Assembly: GCA_000233775.1 (NCBI GenBank)
Contig: CP003096.1
Span: 186,001 to 250,000 of the forward strand
Source of the DNA: Thermovirga lienii DSM 17291
GTDB taxonomy: Bacteria > Synergistota > Synergistia > Synergistales > Thermovirgaceae
Length of the DNA: 64,000 bases
Reading direction: 5' to 3'
A program made the position numbers and the translations under genes. Shown piece after piece: positions 48,395 to 56,273 of this stretch (within the stretch, counting starts at the first letter, position 1; each line of letters begins with the position of its first letter). The notes under the pieces were generated by a model. The model had not been told where the DNA came from. It searched no databases and saw only the letters and a list, made by a program, of their open reading frames with translations.

Positions 48395-49600
48395 ATGCAT
48401 CAGACCTTTAAGGCTGTAAAGGTTAGGGAAGGTCTTTACTGGGTTGGAGCCATAGATTGGGCCATAAGGGATTTTCACGGGTATGCTACGTCAAGGGGAA
48501 CCACTTACAATGCCTTTTTGGTGTTGGGTGAGTCGCCCATATTGATAGATACTGTAAAGGCGCCCTTTTACGATGAGATGATGGCCAGGATCGCCTCCGT
48601 GGTGGATCCTCATGAGATAGAGCTTGTGATATCCAATCATGCAGAGATGGATCATTCTGGGTGTCTTCCCAAGGTGATAGACGAGGTTAAGCCCAAGAAG
48701 GTTTTGGCCTCCAAGATGGGCGTAAAAGCTCTTAGGGCGCACTTTGGAGACGCCCTTGAAGTAGAGGAATTTCCTTCTGGCGGTGTGCTGGAAGTTTATG
48801 GTGTGAAGTTTCAGTTCATGGAGACCAGGATGTTGCACTGGCCGGATTCCATGTTCACTTATATGCCTGAAGAGAAGATCCTTTTCTCTCAGGATGGCTT
48901 TGGCATGCATCTTGCCACATACGAGAGGTTTGCCGACCAGATTCCAAGATGGATATTGGAACAGGAGGCTGCAAAATATTATGCGAACATACTGAATCCC
49001 TATTCTCCCCTGGTAGCCAAGCTTCTTGCCCAGACCCAGGAAATGGGCCTGGAGGTGGATTTGCTTCTGCCGGACCATGGCCCAATATACAGGACCAAGG
49101 AGGACATCAAGTGGATAATTGGCCGTTATGCTGACTGGTCCTCTGGTAAATTGCCTCAAAAAGTAGTGGTTTTCTATGACACCATGTGGGGCAGCACCGA
49201 TAAACTGGCCAGAGCCATAGGGGAAGGCATAGCTTCTCGCGGAATTAGCGCCAAGCTTCTGCCTTTGGGAGGGGCCCACAGGAGCGATGTGGCCACGGAG
49301 CTTCTGGAGGCGGGAGGTTTGGTCGTCGGTGCTCCTACGCTGAATAATAATATGTTCCCCTCTGTTGCGGACGTGCTTACCTATGTTAAGGGATTAGGGT
49401 TCAAGGGACGGATCGGCGCTGCTTTCGGCTCCTATGGATGGGGTGGCGAGTCGGTTAAGCAGGTGGCTCAGGTTCTGGAGGAGATGGGGACCAAGGTGGT
49501 GGATACCCTTAAGGTCCAATATGTTCCAGACCAAGATGATCTGTATGCCGCTTATCAGATGGGCGTAAAAGTAGCAGAGGAATTAAAAGCCACGAACTAG
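48395..49600 (+). CDS. Flavodiiron protein (oxygen/NO reductase, FprA/ROO type)
   Basis: 401 residues from ATG at 48395 with AAAGGAGG upstream. A metallo-beta-lactamase-like di-iron domain (about 1-250) with the ligand motif HAEMDHSG (about 79-86), plus MLHWPDSMFTY, LFSQDGFG and LLPDHGPIY. A flavodoxin domain (about 255-400) has DTMWGSTDKLA for FMN phosphate and GSYGWGGESVK. It reduces O2 to water (or NO to N2O) with electrons from rubredoxin. It ends inside a large hairpin against which an IS110 copy is inserted. Confidence 0.95.
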   Translation: MHQTFKAVKVREGLYWVGAIDWAIRDFHGYATSRGTTYNAFLVLGESPILIDTVKAPFYDEMMARIASVVDPHEIELVISNHAEMDHSGCLPKVIDEVKPKKVLASKMGVKALRAHFGDALEVEEFPSGGVLEVYGVKFQFMETRMLHWPDSMFTYMPEEKILFSQDGFGMHLATYERFADQIPRWILEQEAAKYYANILNPYSPLVAKLLAQTQEMGLEVDLLLPDHGPIYRTKEDIKWIIGRYADWSSGKLPQKVVVFYDTMWGSTDKLARAIGEGIASRGISAKLLPLGGAHRSDVATELLEAGGLVVGAPTLNNNMFPSVADVLTYVKGLGFKGRIGAAFGSYGWGGESVKQVAQVLEEMGTKVVDTLKVQYVPDQDDLYAAYQMGVKVAEELKATN

Positions 49601-49623
49601 GGGGCCCTGCCCCCTAGTTCGTG
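49591..49623 (+). terminator. Hairpin at the end of the flavodiiron gene, truncated by IS110
   Basis: CACGAACTAGGGGG (49591-49604) and CCCCCTAGTTCGTG (49610-49623) are exact complements with a 5-base loop. The stem includes the stop codon. It ends at the IS110 boundary (49624), so any T tract that followed has been pushed away or replaced. Confidence 0.65.
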
Positions 49624-50076
49624 GGGGTCAGATACTGTATTGAAAGTCAAGCATTTGAAGATTATTTTGTTTTTTATTGTACAGTTTTGTATTCCAAGGT
49701 AAAAGGGCGTTTAGATTTAAAGATAGAGAAAGCCAAGAGTAAAAGTTTTCTGGCTGCGGCAATTCTAGCTACTTTGTCTGGTTTACCTGAATTTTTTAAG
49801 TTCTCGTAGTGTTTTTTTATGTGAGGATTATACCTAGCGGCGGATAAAGTAGCTTGAAACAGCATTTTTCTTATGAGAGAGTTTCCTTGTTTGCTGATAC
49901 GGGGTTTCCCGTGCACAGATCTTCCCGATTGATGTTGAATAGGATCTAATCCTGCAAGGGCAGTTATCTGCTTTCTATTTGCGTTATGAAATTTGAGGAA
50001 AAAGACTAAAAGATGTAATGCGGTAACTACTCCAATTCCAGGGATGGACTTGAGAAAGTCCAACATGTCGCCCTTT

Positions 50077-51355
50077 TGTAGATGAGCCTATATTTCGTTC
50101 CGTCTACTTTGGTAAAGTGAAAGAGATAATGGAAAAGGCGGGTACCTCTCCTTTATACTGGTGCTGCAACAACAACCAAAACAAAGGAAAAAGGAGGTAA
50201 CCCGCCATGACCTCATTATACCAGCGACTAAAGGAATCAGGAAATCCCAAAGCCCCTATGGAAGTTATATGCGACTTGATAGAAAAAGGTAAAACAGCCA
50301 AAGAAATAGCTAACATCATGGGAATTACTGAAAGATGGGTTAGAACATTGATGAAACGGAAAAAGATGGCCTATCTGCCAAAGAATTATTGCACAAAAAA
50401 GGTCCCAGATCCCCTCATCCAAAAAGAACTAAACCTCACATCGAAGCTTTGGTTATTGAAACTCAACAGAAAACCAACATGGGTCCTAGAAGACTTGCAA
50501 GAGAGCTGAAAAGAACCCTCAATCTGAATATATCTTCCTACACCATCAGAAACATCTTACGCAGAAACAACGTTAAAACTAAAAAAGTACGTTCTAGAAA
50601 CGGAAATAAACGCTACTATGCCAACCTAAACCACTGGGAAGCCCTACAATACTTCCAGATCGATTCAAAACATATAGCAGACGCAAAGACTCTCCCACCA
50701 AAAGCATATGCTGCCCTGTTTAAATACAGGCTTCCCAAATACCAATTTACCGCTATCGATATCAAAACAAGAATGAGAATCTTATGCTTCTCCGATGAAT
50801 GCTCTTTCGCAAATGGCTTCTCCTTCATACTTTACCTCGCCTTCCTCATGCGGGCTTTGGGCATCAGACATAGAATGTTCTTCCAAACTGACAACGGGAG
50901 CGAATTCGGCGGATCTGAAGAAAGCAGAAAAAGAAAAATATTGCAGGAAAAATTCCTAGAACCCTTAGGCGTTACTCTCCTCTCCATACCAAAAGGAGAA
51001 AAAGAAGCCCAAGGTTTTGTGGAACGAAGTCATCGCACCGATGATGAGGAATTCTACATACCTGCACTACCTCACATAACATCCCGAAAGGTCTTTATGA
51101 CTTCTGCCGCAAGCTGGGTAAAATATTACAATCAAAAACGATCTCATGGAGGCAGAGATATGAACGGGAAAACTCCAAAGGAAAAAATATTTGAACTCTC
51201 ACTAGTCAGTTCTAAAGCCGCTACTTCCATACCCCCTATACTCTTGGACAAAGTAAACACCTTTATACTAAAAATGGTGGGAGCTCAAAACATCTCCTGG
51301 GACTCCCACCATCTCCTTCAACTAATTAAACGGAAGCAATTTGTGGCCCCTTACA
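50077..51355 (+). mobile_element. IS481-like insertion sequence, copy 2, inside IS110 copy B
   Basis: Starts TGTAGATGAGCC at 50077 and ends GGCCCCTTACA at 51355. Almost identical to copy 1 (46359-47638) in the reverse orientation. The near identity implies recent transposition between the two sites, about 4 kb apart. Confidence 0.82.
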
Positions 51356-51399
51356 CATTTTCTGCATTTTTTAAAATTTCTTTCTCCATTGCCTTGTAG
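50207..51399 (+). pseudogene. IS481-like transposase with a one-base frameshift
   Basis: Same protein as copy 1, but the A run near 50360 (CGG followed by A's then GATGG) has five A's where copy 1 has six. The frame from ATG at 50207 therefore ends at 50509, while the remaining 336 residues are open from about 50389 in the next frame. All three catalytic acids are in the second frame. As in copy 1 there is no stop before the element end; 14 host-derived residues follow VAPY. Slippage on the A run might restore some protein, but a simple mutation is more likely. Confidence 0.85.
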
Positions 51400-51925
51400 C
51401 GACGTATTTCTTCTTTTATGAGAGCGCAGGAATCCTCGTGCATGTATGGCTCTTGTGTTAGGGCATCCAAGCTGCCCTGGAGTGCTATGCGATTACGTTG
51501 AAATACTTTGTATATATTGAGTATCGATATTATGCTTTTAGTCCAGTTGTTTTTAGGCGTGCTCTGAGTCACATCCTCTCTGCTGCCATATAAGAAGAGC
51601 AATTGGGAATCGCTTTTATCCGTTTTTGTTCGGATATTTTCTACACGTCTAAGATTTGGGACTATACTGGGATTAACTGTTTTGAAAGAAATATTATTTG
51701 TGATGCACATCTCTTCTAATTTTCTTGAGTAAGTACTTGTAGGTTCAAATATTACCTTTACATTACTACCCTTTGATTTGATGTAATTTTGCAGTTGTAA
51801 GAGGTGCTCGTCGTTGGGGAATATCCTATGGTTCTTACCATCAAACGCAACTAACTCTTGCTTTCCTACGTCAATACCTATACAGTTATTCATAGGGATA
51901 CCTCCATCATTTTGTAGTGATGGAG

Positions 51926-52094
51926 CGTAAAGCGGGCTACCCTCCGTACCCTACCTCGTGAACACGGGCCAAGGTTTGACCTTGCCCTTGATACTGTTCG
52001 AGTTGGCGGGGGGTGGTCCTTCTGACCCACGGTCCAACACAATATCTCTAATGTCAACCCGATCTTTAACGACCCACCCATACCTCCATCCTAA
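51926..52094 (-). ncRNA. Putative IS110 bridge RNA (copy B)
   Basis: Counterpart of 1162-1326. The two stems are kept with paired changes: GGGCAAGG with CCTTGGCCC (51966-51987 region) and TCGGGTTG with CAACTCGA. The RBS-masking hairpin is at 51902-51925. The variable loop inside stem 1 differs from copy A in sequence and by about four bases in length, as expected if the two RNAs recognise different targets. Confidence 0.6.
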
Positions 52095-52186
52095 CGCTAG
52101 TATAAACTACTCTAGCCTTAACATAATGTACGAGATCTTTATTTTTGGTGTTTTCCTAACAGGTGTATTCAGATATTGTTTTTATT

Positions 52187-52870
52187 CTAGTATCTTAGCT
52201 CCTTCAGGCGCTTATATGCCTCCTTGTGGCCCTGAGATGCAGCTTTCTTATACCAATGGACTGCTGTCTTCAAATCTTTGTCCACAGGGCGCCCCATTTG
52301 AAACATGACACCCAGGGCGTACTGGGCTGATGCTTCGCCTTGGGACGCTGCTTCGTGGTACCAATAGAAAGCTTTCTTTAAATATGTCTCATCATTTTGT
52401 TGTTCGGAAAGTTGGAAATATCTATGAGCTAGGTAGAGTTGAGCCTTAGATTCTCCGTTGACGGAAGCGACGAACCACCAGTCCATGGCTTTTTGTTCGT
52501 TCCGTGGAACTCCTCTATCTTTAAACCAATAGAGGTTTCCGAGGTGTAGCTGTGCTTTTGTGTGCCCTTGCAACGCTGCCCGTCTATACCAATAAGCCGC
52601 ATTTTGTCCGTCTTGTGTGATTCCGTGTCCACCATTTTCATAGCAAATGCCCATCGCAAATTGTGCAGGTGCATATCCTTGTTCTGCGGCCTTCTTATAA
52701 AGTGCATATGCTTTCTGCATATTTTTTTCGACGCCGTCACCTAGCTGATATCTTAGTCCAAGTATGTATTGGCTCTTGGGATTTGTAGGTTCAGCGGCGT
52801 AGGTAATCCTTGTACCAATAGCTAGCAAAAGAACAAGTGTTATTGATTTAAGTATTTTATGGCTCTTCAT
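52187..52870 (-). CDS. Secreted Sel1-repeat protein
   Basis: 227 residues. A signal peptide (about 1-25, LVLLLAIGTRITYAAEP) is followed by about five Sel1-like repeats of 36 residues, each with the A-x-x-LG-x-x-Y-x-x-G pattern (QYILGLRYQLGDGVEKN, AQFAMGICYENG, AQLHLGNLYWF, AQLYLAHRYF, AQYALGVMFQMG). These alpha-helical solenoids bind partner proteins, commonly in the periplasm. It lies six bases downstream of another secreted protein gene, so both are co-transcribed. The function is unknown. The IS110 copy B boundary is 35 bases from its stop. Confidence 0.85.
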   Translation of the reverse strand: MKSHKILKSITLVLLLAIGTRITYAAEPTNPKSQYILGLRYQLGDGVEKNMQKAYALYKKAAEQGYAPAQFAMGICYENGGHGITQDGQNAAYWYRRAALQGHTKAQLHLGNLYWFKDRGVPRNEQKAMDWWFVASVNGESKAQLYLAHRYFQLSEQQNDETYLKKAFYWYHEAASQGEASAQYALGVMFQMGRPVDKDLKTAVHWYKKAASQGHKEAYKRLKELRY

Positions 52871-52876
52871 GTCGGT

Positions 52877-53836
52877 TTATCCTCCAATGTCTGATGGAGC
52901 ATAAAAATGTGCTTCAAATTCCAGTGGGTGAGGAATCAATTCGATTATCCAGGATGCTGCCATGTTCTTGAATTTGCTGTAAAAATTTGTGACTTTACCT
53001 GTTATTGTTTGGCCTTGAACACTGGCTTCCCATTGGCACTCTTCGGTTCTAGAGCCAGTACCGTAGCGAATCTCCAAGGTGGCGCTTCCCTGCCATCTGT
53101 AATTGGAGGGGAATGTTTCAAATGTCTTTCCCTTGTAAGAGGAGTCGGGTTTTCCGGGTTTGAGGGTTACGAAATATTCTACCCATCCTCCAGAGCCGTC
53201 TAGGATTTTTACGTATCCTGTTCCTCTACATTGGGGGACTCCTTTGGAGTTAAGGCCTAAAACGAACGAAACGGTTCTATCCCTGTATGACACTCCTGGT
53301 TCCCCAAAGAAGGTTCCAGCGGCCGATATGTTTCCCGTGACTGGGTCAACAGTTGAAGGCGTTTCTTTAGCCGTTGTTTTTCCTGTCTCGCCTTTATGGT
53401 CCAAGGCTGCCCTCAATTGGCTGCCATCTCCTGTAGAGACCCATATTTTGGCGGCTTCGAGCCTTTGTATGACTCCTTCGTAATATTTCCTTTCCGACTC
53501 AGAGCCTGATTCCATGGCTCGCTCCCAATTTTGGTAAGCCCTAAGTCTTTCTTTTTCAAAGTAGGCGATTGCGGCTCCCTTCGCCAAGCCGGGCGATGCG
53601 AGTGCAAAGCTGGAAAGTCCCCCATCGGGCAGTTGATAGCTAACGGAACCCACAGTTATATCCATAAATACTTCACGCAGGCTGTAGTCGCCAATCCCCG
53701 GGACGGTCACCTTCTGGTCCACTAGTTTTTCGAGAGGTCCTGCACTGGCGGGCAGGTTTTGCGCAGAGATAATTAGACATACCAATATGATTAAGCATGT
53801 TTTTATGGCAGTCATGGTTCTATTCAAAACAACCAT
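52877..53836 (-). CDS. Secreted protein of unknown function
   Basis: 319 residues from ATG at 53836, which is followed by a signal peptide (about 8-30, CLIILVCLIISAQNLPASAG). I do not recognise the family. A short N-terminal segment (VPGIGDYSLREVFMDITVG), a charged helix (about 75-115) and a beta-rich C-terminal half with a possible jelly-roll (GYVKILDGSGGWVEYFVTLKPG, ATLEIRYGTG) are visible. A conserved Cys pair (QCRGTG, EECQWE) may form a disulfide. It is the first gene of a two-gene unit with the Sel1 protein, with which it probably works in the periplasm. The 240-bp gap 53837-54076 to the CRISPR operon is AT-rich and holds both divergent promoters; no clear boxes are seen. Confidence 0.6.
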   Translation of the reverse strand: MVVLNRTMTAIKTCLIILVCLIISAQNLPASAGPLEKLVDQKVTVPGIGDYSLREVFMDITVGSVSYQLPDGGLSSFALASPGLAKGAAIAYFEKERLRAYQNWERAMESGSESERKYYEGVIQRLEAAKIWVSTGDGSQLRAALDHKGETGKTTAKETPSTVDPVTGNISAAGTFFGEPGVSYRDRTVSFVLGLNSKGVPQCRGTGYVKILDGSGGWVEYFVTLKPGKPDSSYKGKTFETFPSNYRWQGSATLEIRYGTGSRTEECQWEASVQGQTITGKVTNFYSKFKNMAASWIIELIPHPLEFEAHFYAPSDIGG

Positions 53837-54076
53837 CTCTTTTCTAAAGCAATAATTTAAATAAATGACAATCAATTATACCATGTTTTCCGATTAAATG
53901 TAGTTTTCATAGGGGGTAGGTTGTTCTGTTTGCTCGGTTCATGTGTGGTCTTGTCATTCTAATCAGGCACACAAAAAGTAGCACTTTCATTAACTTAAAC
54001 AATTATCCGTTCACCAATAAAATTAAATATGTTATCTTAAAAAAAGGAAAAGTTTTAAAAATAATGAGGTGTTTCA

Positions 54077-55183
54077 ATGAATCCATCAGTTGTTGTTATT
54101 ACTACGGGGACAAGTGTCCTAAGGGACGGAGCCTCAGAAGAAGAGAGGAAAATTTTGAACAGAACGGCCAACAAAAAAGAGTCCGACTTATCCCCAGAGG
54201 AAAAAAGCATCATTGACGGTATAGCAAAACGCCAAGGTACTCTTTTGCTTCAATGTTCAATCGAAGAGGCCAGGAATATGAGTGCAGAGTTAAACGGAGT
54301 TTTAGGGTTATATCGTTCGTCTCCGGAAGAAGGGAAAAATAACATCCATTTTCTGCTGAGGAGTGACACATATCAAGGTGCTAAGGCCGCTGAAATTATA
54401 AGTGAATGGATGCATCATAAAGGGCTTAATACTCAGTCCGAAAACTTTCCTGGTCTCAATACATCCAGCATAGCAGATTTCACTTCGGCCATGTCGGATT
54501 TAGTTAAGTGGTGCGATCAAATTCTGCCTGGTTACTCCAGAAAAGGATACAGGGTGGTTTTCTGTCTGGTCGGAGGGTTTAAAAGTTTCCAGGGTTTTAT
54601 GCAAGCCTTGGGCATGTTTTACGCTGATGAAAGTGTGTATATTTATGAGAACTCAGATGAACTATTACGCTTGCCTAGATTACCAGTGGATTTGGAAAGT
54701 TCTTTTGCCTCGGTGATAAAGAAGAAGCATCATATTGTTAGGAGAATGCTTTATAAGGATATTCCTGTCTCGGAGTGTGAGGGTATTCCCGAAATCATGT
54801 TATTGGAAGTTGATGGTTTTTGTTCTCTGTCTCCTTGGGGAGATCTGATATTCAATAAATTCAAAGAAAAATATTATTCCTCAGAGATACTGTTACCACC
54901 TCCATCTGCAAAGATAAAGATAAAAGAAAAAGCTTTAGAGCATATTTCAAAAGATGCGGCTCGCGTTAGGGATTTCAACGAAAGGTTGGATGACCTAGCC
55001 AGGTTTTTGGAAACTCAACAAAACATAAAGAGGCTTGATTTCAAGAAGCTAAAGGGTAATCCCATACCTCCATGCACTCACGAGGCAGATTTGAGTGCAG
55101 ATAAAGGGGCGTGGCGCATATTTGGGTATTTCGAGGACGAATGTTTTGTTATACATCACGTGGGAGAGTCTGATCTTCACTAA
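54077..55183 (+). CDS. CARF protein with RelE-like C-terminal domain (Cami1-like)
   Basis: 368 residues; GAGGTG precedes the ATG. Residues 1-210 form a CARF domain of the APE2256/TIGR02619 type: ITTGTSVLRDG (about 8-18) and VGGFKSFQGFMQ (165-176), the two loops that bind cyclic oligoadenylate. After a helical linker, residues about 300-368 (RLDFKKLKGN, THEADLS, AWRIFGYFEDECFVIHHVG) follow the strand pattern of RelE/HigB mRNA interferases. A CARF-RelE protein, Cami1, is known to cut ribosome-bound mRNA on cOA signalling. No HEPN motif is present, and no csm6 is seen elsewhere in the window. The gene heads the type III-A operon. CARF is sure; RelE is probable. Confidence 0.72.
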   Translation: MNPSVVVITTGTSVLRDGASEEERKILNRTANKKESDLSPEEKSIIDGIAKRQGTLLLQCSIEEARNMSAELNGVLGLYRSSPEEGKNNIHFLLRSDTYQGAKAAEIISEWMHHKGLNTQSENFPGLNTSSIADFTSAMSDLVKWCDQILPGYSRKGYRVVFCLVGGFKSFQGFMQALGMFYADESVYIYENSDELLRLPRLPVDLESSFASVIKKKHHIVRRMLYKDIPVSECEGIPEIMLLEVDGFCSLSPWGDLIFNKFKEKYYSSEILLPPPSAKIKIKEKALEHISKDAARVRDFNERLDDLARFLETQQNIKRLDFKKLKGNPIPPCTHEADLSADKGAWRIFGYFEDECFVIHHVGESDLH

Positions 55184-55200
55184 AAATTACCAGACATAAA

Positions 55201-55245
55201 CCCCTTAAATTGTCCCCTTTGGGTGTTTTACTTGTGTTAAGGGGG
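55201..55245 (+). promoter_or_regulatory. Inverted repeat covering the ribosome site of the WYL gene
   Basis: CCCCTTAA (55201-55208) and TTAAGGGG (55237-55244) are exact complements 28 bases apart. The second arm is the AAGGGGG ribosome site of the gene at 55254. It could hide the site in mRNA or act as an operator for the WYL regulator itself. Confidence 0.45.
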
Positions 55246-55253
55246 TGTTTTTG

Positions 55254-56273
55254 ATGCCTAAGGACAGTTCATCCGTAAGGCTCAGCAGGCTTTTAAACCT
55301 AATAAAGGACTTTATAACTAAAGAGTCTATCAATAGGGAAGATCTTTACTTGAAACATGGCTACACGAGCAAAAAAACCCTGCAGAGAGACTTAAATTTT
55401 CTAAGATATGAGTTGGATGTCCAAATTGTCTATGACCGTAGGAGCAGAACATATAGACTTGCCGACTGTGGCCCTGGTTTCATGGTTAAATCTCCTCTTT
55501 CAGAAATGGAAACTTTAGCGCTGCTAGTGGGGACAAAGCTTTCAGGACACTTTTTGCCCTTCCTTTCTGAATCTACCAAGGAACTTATATCCAAGCTTAA
55601 AAAACTTATGCCAGAGAGCAGTCGTTTTCAGGCTGATACCCTATCAGAGGCAATAATACTAGCCAATCCTGTCTCTAGAATAGACGGTAGTATTTTCAAA
55701 AAAGTGGTGGACGCAATACATGCAAAAAAAGTGATAAAGACTCAATACCGGTCGCCATACGAATTGCCAGAGCCTCAGGAGAGAGTGCATCATATCTCTC
55801 CTTGGTTTTTGTATTTTAAACACAAGGCCTGGTATGTATGGGGTAAGAGTGACCAATACGACAAAAGCGGTTCTTTTAGGATAAGTCGTTTTCGTTATGC
55901 CCAGATACGGGATGATATGAAATATGAAGAACCCCCCGAAAACATCAGGATAGAAGATTTGATCCATTCAGAAAACCCTTTTTGTGATGATGCTTACAAC
56001 CTCAAACTAAAAATCAAAGAGCCTTTTGCTACTTCCGTAAAAGACATGCTCAACTTGTATCCCCAGCAGAAAATCACAAAAGAACAAGATGGAACAGTAG
56101 TTTTCTCAGCGAAGGTGCGGAATCTGGAGGAAGTGAGCAGATGGGTCCTTTCTTCCGCTGATTGTGTGGAGATTCTAGAACCTCAAGAACTGAAAGAAAT
56201 AGTCAAGCGGAAGGCGACTACAATACTAAAAACATTGGTTAGCAGGGGTGAGCAAAAATGTATAGAAGGATAA
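55254..56273 (+). CDS. WYL-domain transcriptional regulator of the CRISPR operon
   Basis: 339 residues from ATG at 55254, nine bases after AAGGGGG. An N-terminal DeoR-like helix-turn-helix (about 8-65: RLLNLIKDFITK, TSKKTLQRDLNFLR) is followed by the WYL domain (about 140-240: SPWFLYFKHKAWYVWGKSD, FRISRFRYAQI) and the WCX extension (about 250-335). WYL proteins bind nucleic-acid-like ligands and often control defence loci. The stop overlaps the start of the second CARF gene by 16 bases, so it is embedded in the operon. Confidence 0.88.
   Translation: MPKDSSSVRLSRLLNLIKDFITKESINREDLYLKHGYTSKKTLQRDLNFLRYELDVQIVYDRRSRTYRLADCGPGFMVKSPLSEMETLALLVGTKLSGHFLPFLSESTKELISKLKKLMPESSRFQADTLSEAIILANPVSRIDGSIFKKVVDAIHAKKVIKTQYRSPYELPEPQERVHHISPWFLYFKHKAWYVWGKSDQYDKSGSFRISRFRYAQIRDDMKYEEPPENIRIEDLIHSENPFCDDAYNLKLKIKEPFATSVKDMLNLYPQQKITKEQDGTVVFSAKVRNLEEVSRWVLSSADCVEILEPQELKEIVKRKATTILKTLVSRGEQKCIEG

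Larger units (their letters stand above)
49674..51893 (-). pseudogene. IS110 transposase, disrupted by an IS481-like element
   Basis: The N-terminal part (ATG at 51893, MNNCIGIDVGKQELVAFDG to the KEILKNAEN region, 51356 side) and the C-terminal part (MLDFLKSIPGIGVVTA to LEYKTVQ, 50066-49674) are separated by the element at 50077-51355. All DEDD-domain motifs remain in the first piece and the Ser region LAGLDPIQHQSGRS in the second. The protein cannot be made whole. Its guide RNA region upstream is still intact, so it could in principle be served in trans by the transposase of copy A. Confidence 0.88.
49624..52152 (-). mobile_element. IS110-family insertion sequence, copy B, interrupted
   Basis: Same termini as copy A: right end GGGGTCAGATACTG at 49624 and left end ATTTTTGGTGTT ending 52152. 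Without the inserted IS481-like element it is about 1250 bp, against about 1263 bp for copy A; a 12-base deletion within the transposase explains most of the difference. The two copies differ throughout, so they are old relatives rather than fresh duplicates. Confidence 0.82.

Noticed and set aside
50340-50520. Programmed frameshift to make the IS481-like transposase
   Set aside because: Copy 1 encodes the same protein in one frame with one more A, so a simple deletion in copy 2 is the better explanation, though slippage is not excluded.
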